Assembly (NCBI GenBank): GCA_021161995.1
Contig: JAGGZO010000082.1
Location: forward strand, 1-6,914
From: Candidatus Aenigmatarchaeota archaeon
GTDB lineage: Archaea; Aenigmatarchaeota; Aenigmatarchaeia; CG10238-14; SpSt-28
DNA length: 6,914 bases
Direction of reading: 5' to 3'
Shown piece by piece: positions 1 through 5,437 of the stretch (its first letter is position 1; each line of letters starts with the position of its first letter). Made by a program: the position numbers and the translations under genes. The notes under the pieces were generated by a model, which was not told where the DNA came from, did not search any database, and was given only the letters and a program-made list of their open reading frames with translations.

Positions 1-1
1 C

Positions 2-568
2 TTTAACACCGTCCTAACAAATAAGATTTTCGATAAAATCGATAAACTCATCATGTTTGCATCTGAAATGGGCGTTTCTGACATAACCTTCATACCGCTG
101 ATTGTATACAGCGAAAAAATGAAATCCATAGAACTAAACGAGAAACAAAAAATGAAGATCAAAGCAAAAATTCAAGAATTAATAAAGCTCTCCGAAAAAC
201 TTGATGTTAATACAAATCTACCTTGGCTAGAATTTTTTAAAACAGATCAAATGAACGAAGTTATACTGAATGAAATAAAAAACTCACCAAGGGATATAAT
301 TCATTCACCTTGTTATGAACCATTCCTTCATTTACTAATAAAGGGTAATGGTGAGACGACATTTTGTTGCATGATAGAAAACTCACCGGAAAACATAAAA
401 GAAAAAAGCCTGAAAAAAATCTGGTTTGGAAAATATTTCAATCTGCAAAGAAGAAATTTCATAAACAAGAAAATAAGAGAAGAATGCAAATTCTGTGTCT
501 TTTCACAATATTCTAAAAACAAAGAGATTCGAGACTTAATTAACTTGGGGGTGCAAGATAATAAATGA
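2..568 (+). CDS. Radical SAM/twitch-domain protein H, C-terminal part (5' end outside the window)
   Basis: The reading frame is open to the left edge. Residues before the first Met (position 53) read like the middle of the paralogs (VLTNKIFDKIDKLI compares with VLSKENYKKFPELV in D), so that Met is internal and the N-terminal radical SAM core lies outside. The visible part holds the later half of the barrel (FIPLIVYSEK, VNTNLPWLEFF) and a complete four-Cys twitch domain. Numbered from the Met at 53, the cysteines are C87 and C105 (C-x12-G-x4-C, with CYEPF), then C145 and C148, and C106 gives an unusual Cys-Cys pair. Between them is KSLKKIWFGKYF. It should bind one auxiliary [4Fe-4S] cluster. 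It is the only gene on the plus strand and ends 17 bp from the end of gene A, which it faces tail to tail. Its operon lies to the left of the window. The family is clear; the substrate is unknown. Confidence 0.88.
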   Translation, partial: FNTVLTNKIFDKIDKLIMFASEMGVSDITFIPLIVYSEKMKSIELNEKQKMKIKAKIQELIKLSEKLDVNTNLPWLEFFKTDQMNEVILNEIKNSPRDIIHSPCYEPFLHLLIKGNGETTFCCMIENSPENIKEKSLKKIWFGKYFNLQRRNFINKKIREECKFCVFSQYSKNKEIRDLINLGVQDNK

Positions 569-585
569 ACATTAGCAAATTCTAT

Positions 586-1692
586 TTAATCAACATACTT
601 AGACAATTCATTTCTAATCTGATTCATTATAGGAAGGTTCCATGGATTACACTTGGCACAATCTTCTTTTAACTTATTTTTCAAAAATGTCTTTCTAATT
701 TTGTTGAAATAATCACCAAACCATATTTCTTCCAAACTCTTCTCCTTTACATTTTCTCCTTTATCTTTTAAAATAAAGCATGGCAATGTATTGCCATCTG
801 AAAAAATAGAAATATTATACCATGGGTAATAACATGCAAGGTTATCAAATGATACACCTGAAGATTTCTTCCTTTCTCTATTTTTAACTTCCTCTACCAT
901 TGCTTTATTCATTACATTCGCCTTTTCAAAGAAGAGAAAATTCTTAAACTCATGAACATTCGTCAAAACACCTAGTTCTCTTGCAATTTTTTCACTTTCT
1001 TCAAGAATAGTTAAGAGTTTTTTCTTATCATTTTCATCGAGGCTAAGCTTTTTGATCTCAGGCTTCCATACATTTAGTGCATTTAACAAAACACCATCAA
1101 CATCAAGCTTACTTGCAAGTTTTAGTAGTTCCGGTATCTGCATGAAATTTTTTTTACAGATAACTGAATGGAAATATATCTCTGGTTTATTTTTTTTAAG
1201 TTTCTTTTTCCACTTAACTAAATACTTAACACCGTTTATTATTCTTTTATAACAATCAACACCTCTCAAATAATTTTGAGTTTTTTCATCAGGTGAATCT
1301 AAACTTATGTATATTTTATCCCAGCCTATTTTAACAATTTTTTTTGCAACATCATCCGTGAAGAATGTTCCATTTGTTATTATTTCTCCCAAACAACCAG
1401 ATTCTTTTATTTTTGTCATTATCTCAACTGCGTCTTCTGTAAAAAACATTGGCTCGCCACCACCACAAATATGCCATTCCTTTACTCCTAGCTTAACACC
1501 TTCATCAATTATTCGCAACCAGTCTTCTTTTTTTAGTTCAGTCGATCTATCCAAATGTCTGACTAAAGCACGGGTTGGGCAAAAGATGCATTTTAAGTTA
1601 CAAAAATTTGTTAAATGAATCTGAACTTGAGTTGGATAACCCTTGCCTTTTTTCATCCAATCAAGAAGTGTGTCTATTATTGCTTTGTTCAT
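586..1692 (-). CDS. Radical SAM protein with C-terminal four-Cys twitch (SPASM-like) domain, paralog A
   Basis: The 368-residue protein is complete. The SAM/[4Fe-4S] motif CxxxCxxC is C31, C35 and C38 (CNLKCIFC), followed by an intact glycine-rich GGGEP at 77-81, TNGTFF and a SLDSPD strand. These should make it a working radical SAM enzyme that cleaves SAM to a 5'-deoxyadenosyl radical. The C-terminal twitch cysteines are C287 and C305 (C-x12-G-x4-C, with CYYPW) and C345/C348, around KSLEEIWFGDYF. This should hold one auxiliary cluster, since the further cysteines of a full seven-Cys SPASM are absent. It is the last gene of the minus-strand operon. Its ATG overlaps the TGA of B (ATGA) behind the strongest ribosome site here, so it is probably translationally coupled yet well expressed. 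It fits neither the D/F nor the B/E subgroup well. Reaction and substrate are unknown; sugar or peptide modification are both possible. Confidence 0.93.
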   Translation of the reverse strand: MNKAIIDTLLDWMKKGKGYPTQVQIHLTNFCNLKCIFCPTRALVRHLDRSTELKKEDWLRIIDEGVKLGVKEWHICGGGEPMFFTEDAVEIMTKIKESGCLGEIITNGTFFTDDVAKKIVKIGWDKIYISLDSPDEKTQNYLRGVDCYKRIINGVKYLVKWKKKLKKNKPEIYFHSVICKKNFMQIPELLKLASKLDVDGVLLNALNVWKPEIKKLSLDENDKKKLLTILEESEKIARELGVLTNVHEFKNFLFFEKANVMNKAMVEEVKNRERKKSSGVSFDNLACYYPWYNISIFSDGNTLPCFILKDKGENVKEKSLEEIWFGDYFNKIRKTFLKNKLKEDCAKCNPWNLPIMNQIRNELSKYVD

Positions 1693-2822
1693 ATTTTTCC
1701 CTCCTTTATCTTTTCCATCAACTGCTTTCTAAATCTTCTTCGTTGTGTTAAATCACTAGGAACACATTTGTGACAATGTGGAAATAGCTTCTTCTTTAAC
1801 ATCATTTTTCGAGCCTTATTGAAGAACTTACCATACCAAATATCTACAAGTGATTTTTCCCTTGCGTTTTCACCATGTTCAACAAAACCACAATGACCAG
1901 TTTTCCCATCATATCGTATCGAAATTGTATCCCATGGTTTTAGACATGGTGCGGATATTAATCCTTTCGGTAACCCTTCAACATCTTTCAATAAAAGCGG
2001 TTTCATTCTACTAGCACTTTTGACAATCTCTTCTTCCAAATTTCTATCGATTGTACCAAAATTATTATCAATAGAATATTTTTCTGCCAATAATCTAGCC
2101 TTTTCAACATACTTAGAAAGTTCCTTTCTATCTTTTGCATTAAGTCTCAATTTTTCTGCTTCATCATAATAAACCATCAAAGGTTCTGTGAAAAAATATT
2201 CAATCTTTAACTTATGTGCAAGGTTTACCATTCTAGGTAAATCTTTGTAATTCATCTTGTTTACACACATATTTAAATTCAACATTGGCTTGTCAGTCTT
2301 CAATTTCTTTTTCCACTTATTTATCAGCTTGACTGCATTAATAGCTCTTCTAAAAGCACCTTTACGTCTAACTAAAGTGTCATGTATAGTTTGTCTATAG
2401 GAATGTATACTAACATGTAATCTGTCCCAGCCAATTTCAACGATAAACTTAGCTATCTTATCGTTTATCAAAGTACCATTTGTTGTGATAATACCAAACA
2501 TTCCAACTTCTTTAACTTTTTCCATGACAGGAAGAAGTAGTTTTGGATGTGCAAATGGCTCGTTTATACCTTCAATATTAAACATCAAAGCATCTAATTC
2601 AGCACATTCTTCTACTATTTCTAGCCATCTACTAACAGGCATTTCATTTTTAACAGATTCCCTGTTTAATCTTGTATGCTCTGGGTATCTAGCACAAAAA
2701 ACACATCTTAAATTACACCTTTTGTGAAGCTCTACATCTATTTGAACTGGGCCGGCATGTTTACCATAATGCCATAGTGCAAGACGTTGTATTCTTTCTT
2801 CATTAATTTCATGAAGTTCCAC
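1689..2822 (-). CDS. Divergent radical SAM/twitch protein, paralog B, GTG start
   Basis: The protein has 377 residues. The start is GTG: an in-frame stop lies just upstream, an AGGTGG ribosome site sits 4 nt before it, and the next Met (61) falls after the cluster motif. C36, C40 and C43 (CNLRCVFC) form the SAM-cluster site. Two core motifs differ from the paralogs. The glycine-rich loop is EGINEP (84-89) instead of GGGEP, and the strand usually reading S-I-D-G-P-x-A-K reads SIHSYRQT. The twitch domain is complete: C293 and C311 (C-x12-G-x4-C, CLKPW), KSLVDIWYGKFF, C350/C353. Its closest neighbour is E, sharing LH[K/R]RCNL, EMP..WLEIV, KPMLN[L/M]NM, NNF and TQRR[K/R][Y/F]R. It follows C by 14 bp and overlaps A by 4 nt. 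Cluster ligands are intact, so it may be active, but with altered SAM contacts or substrate. Function is not recognised. Confidence 0.92.
   Translation of the reverse strand: MELHEINEERIQRLALWHYGKHAGPVQIDVELHKRCNLRCVFCARYPEHTRLNRESVKNEMPVSRWLEIVEECAELDALMFNIEGINEPFAHPKLLLPVMEKVKEVGMFGIITTNGTLINDKIAKFIVEIGWDRLHVSIHSYRQTIHDTLVRRKGAFRRAINAVKLINKWKKKLKTDKPMLNLNMCVNKMNYKDLPRMVNLAHKLKIEYFFTEPLMVYYDEAEKLRLNAKDRKELSKYVEKARLLAEKYSIDNNFGTIDRNLEEEIVKSASRMKPLLLKDVEGLPKGLISAPCLKPWDTISIRYDGKTGHCGFVEHGENAREKSLVDIWYGKFFNKARKMMLKKKLFPHCHKCVPSDLTQRRRFRKQLMEKIKEGKI
1699..1707 (-). promoter_or_regulatory. Ribosome binding site of gene A
   Basis: AAAGGAGGG lies 6 nt before the ATG of A, inside the last codons of B. 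It is the best Shine-Dalgarno match in the window, so A may be translated independently as well as by coupling through the ATGA overlap. Confidence 0.8.
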
Positions 2823-2826
2823 AGAA

Positions 2827-2832
2827 CCACCT
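2827..2832 (-). promoter_or_regulatory. Ribosome binding site supporting the GTG start of gene B
   Basis: AGGTGG lies 4 nt before the GTG of B, in the 14-nt gap after C. AAGGAT a little upstream is a second weaker purine block. Since no ATG stands before the cluster motif, this site decides the start. Confidence 0.65.
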
Positions 2833-2836
2833 ATCC

Positions 2837-3121
2837 TTATTTTATTCTAAAAATTTTCCAAAGAAGCCTTTTTAAAGAATATCCTATCTTAGTCTCAGAA
2901 ATCCATCTGGCAACTCTATAACTTATCGATTTATGAATCTCTCTAAGTTCTTTTTTGCATTCCATTAATTCTTTTTCTCTTGCAGAAAGCTGCAACTTCA
3001 AGAGTTCAATCTCTTCATCAACTGTAGATAAAAGAAGGTTTAGATTCTCAATCATCTCTTTTTTATTCTTGCTTCTTTTTATCTTTTTTGCAAGTCGTTC
3101 AATCTCACCCATATTTTTCAC
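2837..3121 (-). CDS. Small coiled-coil protein C with glycosyltransferase-tail-like C terminus
   Basis: This 94-residue basic protein has no enzyme motif and no signal peptide. Residues about 22-63 are rich in Glu, Lys and Leu with heptad-like spacing (E-E-I-E-L-L-K-L-Q-L), indicating a coiled coil. Residues 65-73 read SISYRVARW, and a Lys/Arg-rich aromatic tail follows (78-94). A coiled coil running into S-x-S-[Y/W]-R-x-x is a pattern I know from tails of surface-polysaccharide glycosyltransferases and methyltransferases, where it helps set length or attach to the membrane. Here it stands alone. The GTG start overlaps the TGA of D (GTGA) and has GAGGT 6 nt upstream; the alternative ATG at codon 4 lies 15 nt from that site and is less likely. 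It is co-transcribed between D and B, so it may be a scaffold, membrane adaptor or length-control subunit for the radical SAM set. A modified substrate peptide is less likely. Confidence 0.82.
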   Translation of the reverse strand: MKNMGEIERLAKKIKRSKNKKEMIENLNLLLSTVDEEIELLKLQLSAREKELMECKKELREIHKSISYRVARWISETKIGYSLKRLLWKIFRIK

Positions 3122-4260
3122 CCCAATACCTCTACCAAACCCTCTCTAACTTTCCTGTTATTAAATACCTCCCATACACAGCATTTCTTGCAATTATCAG
3201 GAAGTTTTCTATTAAAGATTATTTTTCTGAATTTATTAAAGTAATCACCATACCATAATTCTTTCAATGAATGGTTTTTCACTGATACATTAGTTTCCCA
3301 TACCCATGGGCTAAAACATGGTGCAATATTACCATTTGGCAATATCGTCATATGAATCCAAGGTGCATAGCATGGTAAGAATAAAAAGTTCTTCTTATAA
3401 CTTCTTGACCTAGGATACTCTTTCTTAATAAAATTATCTAACTCTTCCTCCAAAACAGAATTCATATCTTCTGTTTTGAGTATGTATTTTTCATCAAGAA
3501 ACTCATGATAATTTGTTTCTATACCAAATTTATTTGCCATATCTATACACTTTCTCAGTATAGGTATGAATTCTTTAACTTCCTTTTTTGTTAACTTCAA
3601 GTGCCTCATAGATTCATCAAAAACTGTTAATGGCAACAGGGTCATCTCATCAACACCAATCCTATGAGCAAGCTTAACTAACTCTGGAAATTTCTTATAG
3701 TTTTCCTTGGATAAAACAGATTGTAGTATTAACCTAGGTTTATCTGTTTTATATTTTTTCTTCATTTTCGCAAAATATTTTATGTTGTTTACAGTCGCTT
3801 TAAATGCTCCTTTTGTTTGTCTGACATAATCATGTATCTTTGCGTCTGGCCCATCAATGCTAAACTTTATTCTATCCCATCCTATTTTTACCATCATTTC
3901 TATACTTTTCTTTGTGAACAATGTACCGTTTGTAACCAAATCGCCAATCATGTTGTATTCCTTCATTTTTTTGAACATCTTCAGTGTAACTTTCCTAGCT
4001 AATGGTTCACCACCACCAACAAACGCTATTTCAAGAACACCCAGTTCCACTGCCTCATCAACTAGCTCTAAAAGTCTTTCATCACTCATCTCTTGTTTAT
4101 ACCGTTCTTCCAATTTTTTCTTATCCCATCCTCTCCGCCAACAGCTTAAACAATTAAGATTGCATCTATCCGTAGGAACAAGCTCAATAGTAACGGGTGG
4201 TGCTTTCTTCTTTTTTGCCCATTTAGATAATCGTTCTATTCTTGCTCTATATAAGTCCAT
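3118..4260 (-). CDS. Radical SAM/twitch protein, paralog D
   Basis: The complete 380-residue enzyme starts at ATG behind GAGGTGA. The SAM-cluster motif is C33, C37 and C40 (CNLNCLSCW); the residue before the third Cys is Ser, where radical SAM proteins usually have an aromatic. GGGEP is at 82-86, followed by TNGTLF, IGWDRIKFSIDGPDAKIHDY and QTKGAF. The twitch domain has C297 and C315 (C-x12-G-x4-C, CYAPW), HSLKELWYGDYF and C357/C360, with an extra adjacent C361 that partial gene G shares at the same place. Its nearest complete relative is F: KAPPVTIELVPT against RAPPLRIDLEPT before the cluster, and QTKGAFK in both. Its first 14 nt overlap the end of E, and its stop overlaps the start of C, so it is coupled on both sides. 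It should generate a 5'-deoxyadenosyl radical; the substrate cannot be read from sequence. Confidence 0.93.
   Translation of the reverse strand: MDLYRARIERLSKWAKKKKAPPVTIELVPTDRCNLNCLSCWRRGWDKKKLEERYKQEMSDERLLELVDEAVELGVLEIAFVGGGEPLARKVTLKMFKKMKEYNMIGDLVTNGTLFTKKSIEMMVKIGWDRIKFSIDGPDAKIHDYVRQTKGAFKATVNNIKYFAKMKKKYKTDKPRLILQSVLSKENYKKFPELVKLAHRIGVDEMTLLPLTVFDESMRHLKLTKKEVKEFIPILRKCIDMANKFGIETNYHEFLDEKYILKTEDMNSVLEEELDNFIKKEYPRSRSYKKNFLFLPCYAPWIHMTILPNGNIAPCFSPWVWETNVSVKNHSLKELWYGDYFNKFRKIIFNRKLPDNCKKCCVWEVFNNRKVREGLVEVLG
3128..3132 (-). promoter_or_regulatory. Ribosome binding site supporting the GTG start of gene C
   Basis: GAGGT stands 6 nt before the GTG that overlaps the stop of D as GTGA. 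The spacing to the alternative ATG three codons later would be 15 nt, which favours the GTG. Confidence 0.6.
3826..3890 (-). repeat. Dispersed paralogous block, copy in gene D
   Basis: This stretch encodes the IGWDRI..SIDGPDAKIHDY segment. It starts on the plus strand with ataatcatgtatctttgc, identical for 18 bases in E (from 4991) and F (from 6136). Near its end D and E also share attctatcccatcctatttt. The repeat comes from gene duplication and is not a mobile element. Confidence 0.6.
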
Positions 4261-5437
4261 AAAGCTTCTTCACCTCATTAAAGAGTTTTGGTGACAACAT
4301 CTTTATTATTTCTGCTCTATACTTTCTTCTTTGCGTGGCGTGGCTGGCATTACATTGATCACAAAAATCTGGAATCCTCTTCGAAAGTAGAGTTTTTCTC
4401 AGCCATTCAAAATAGTCGCCAAACCAAACTTCCTTCAAGGATTTATTCTTTATGTTGTCACCCCCAGTAATAGGAACATCACAAGATGTTACTCTCCCAT
4501 CACATTTTATAGTCATATGGAACCAAGGTTTAAAGCAAAGTACCGTGAGAAATTTTTTAATAAATGGTTTAACTTTAATCTTCTCTGCTCTTTTTACCTC
4601 ATCTTTAACAACTTCGCTCATTTTACTACTTTTAACGATTAGCTCTGGCTGAAGATTATTCTGTAAACCGTCGAAGTTGTTATTTATCCCATACTTTCTA
4701 GCCAACACCCTTGCCTTCTCTAAATATTTGGGAAACTCCTTGACTTCTTTTTCACCCATTTTTAATTTAGCACCAATCTCGGAGTATACAATCAATGGAT
4801 CAACAAAAAGAAATTCTATGTTTAATTTTTTAGCGAGTTTGACCATTTCTGGTAATAGTTTATAGTTCTTTTTTGATAAAACCATGTTCATATTGAGCAT
4901 TGGCTTATCTGCTTTGTATTTTTTCTTTAGCTCATTAAACTTTCTAATCGTTCTCATAACTCTTTTAAAAGTCCCAGGAACACCACGCAAATAATCATGT
5001 ATCTTTGCATTTGGTCCATCAACGCTGAAATGGATTCTATCCCATCCTATTTTAACAACCGTTTCTATATCCTTATCTCTCCATAATGTACCGTTTGTTG
5101 TAATGATGCCTAACATTCCATATTTTTTTATCCTTTTCATGACTGGTACTGTCCTTTCAGGGAGAAACATTGGCTCACCACCACCTGCAATATGCCATTC
5201 TCTGACATCTAGTTCAGCTGCTTCATCAACTATTTCCAACCACTTTTCCGTCGGCATTTCAAGTTTTTTAGAAATTTCATTCAATCTAGGATAATCGGGT
5301 GAAGATCTTCTAGAACAAGATAAACATTTCAAATTACATCTTCTATGAAGTTCTAAATCTATTTTAAACGGATTCTGCTTTTTCCCTTTAAACCATTTCA
5401 TTATCCTTTCATACATCTCTCTTTCATGTTTATCCAT
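4247..5437 (-). CDS. Radical SAM/twitch protein, paralog E
   Basis: I place the start at the ATG at 5437-5435, giving 396 residues. It shares one base with the stop of F (TAATG) and has AAAGGGTG 7 nt upstream. An in-frame ATG seven codons earlier (5458) has no ribosome site and would lengthen the overlap. With this numbering the SAM-cluster cysteines are C34, C38 and C41 (CNLKCLSCS, Ser instead of the usual aromatic before the last Cys) and GGGEP is at 85-89. TNGTLW, IGWDRIHFSVDGPNAKIHDYLRG and KPMLNMNM follow. The twitch domain has C301 and C319 (C-x12-G-x4-C, CFKPW), KSLKEVWFGDYF and C359/C362, with an extra Cys at 312. It is the longest copy, with a tail after the last CxxC of 34 residues against 20-29 in the other complete copies. 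B is its closest relative. It lies between F and D in the operon. Substrate unknown. Confidence 0.92.
   Translation of the reverse strand: MDKHEREMYERIMKWFKGKKQNPFKIDLELHRRCNLKCLSCSRRSSPDYPRLNEISKKLEMPTEKWLEIVDEAAELDVREWHIAGGGEPMFLPERTVPVMKRIKKYGMLGIITTNGTLWRDKDIETVVKIGWDRIHFSVDGPNAKIHDYLRGVPGTFKRVMRTIRKFNELKKKYKADKPMLNMNMVLSKKNYKLLPEMVKLAKKLNIEFLFVDPLIVYSEIGAKLKMGEKEVKEFPKYLEKARVLARKYGINNNFDGLQNNLQPELIVKSSKMSEVVKDEVKRAEKIKVKPFIKKFLTVLCFKPWFHMTIKCDGRVTSCDVPITGGDNIKNKSLKEVWFGDYFEWLRKTLLSKRIPDFCDQCNASHATQRRKYRAEIIKMLSPKLFNEVKKLYGLI
4270..4276 (-). promoter_or_regulatory. Ribosome binding site of gene D
   Basis: GAGGTGA, a strong match to the 16S 3' end of archaea and bacteria, lies 9 nt before the ATG of D and inside the coding end of E. 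Confidence 0.75.
4991..5055 (-). repeat. Dispersed paralogous block, copy in gene E
   Basis: Second copy of the block, encoding IGWDRIHFSVDGPNAKIHDY. It shares the 18-base identical run with D and F and a 20-base run with D, although E belongs to a different protein subgroup from D. That leaves room for gene conversion as well as descent. Confidence 0.6.

Noticed and set aside
20..46. Short repeat cgataaa/tcgataaa near the left edge
   Set aside because: It encodes FDKIDK inside gene H and is explained by coding for similar residues in AT-rich DNA.
53..568. A short 171-residue protein starting at the ATG at 53
   Set aside because: The frame is open upstream to the edge and the upstream residues align with the radical SAM paralogs, so this Met is internal to a longer gene.
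569..600. Possible bidirectional terminator between H and A
   Set aside because: No stem of useful length and no clear T-run can be drawn in the 17-bp gap or just beside it.
2837..3121. Gene C as a RiPP precursor peptide for the radical SAM enzymes
   Set aside because: It is long and highly charged, with coiled-coil spacing and no leader/core division, and has only one Cys and no repeated core motif. No PqqD-like recognition domain is visible in the neighbours. Not excluded, but the scaffold reading fits better.
3857..4294. A 145-residue open frame on the plus strand
   Set aside because: Antisense to D with low-complexity Ser/Phe content and no ribosome site; a shadow of the real gene.
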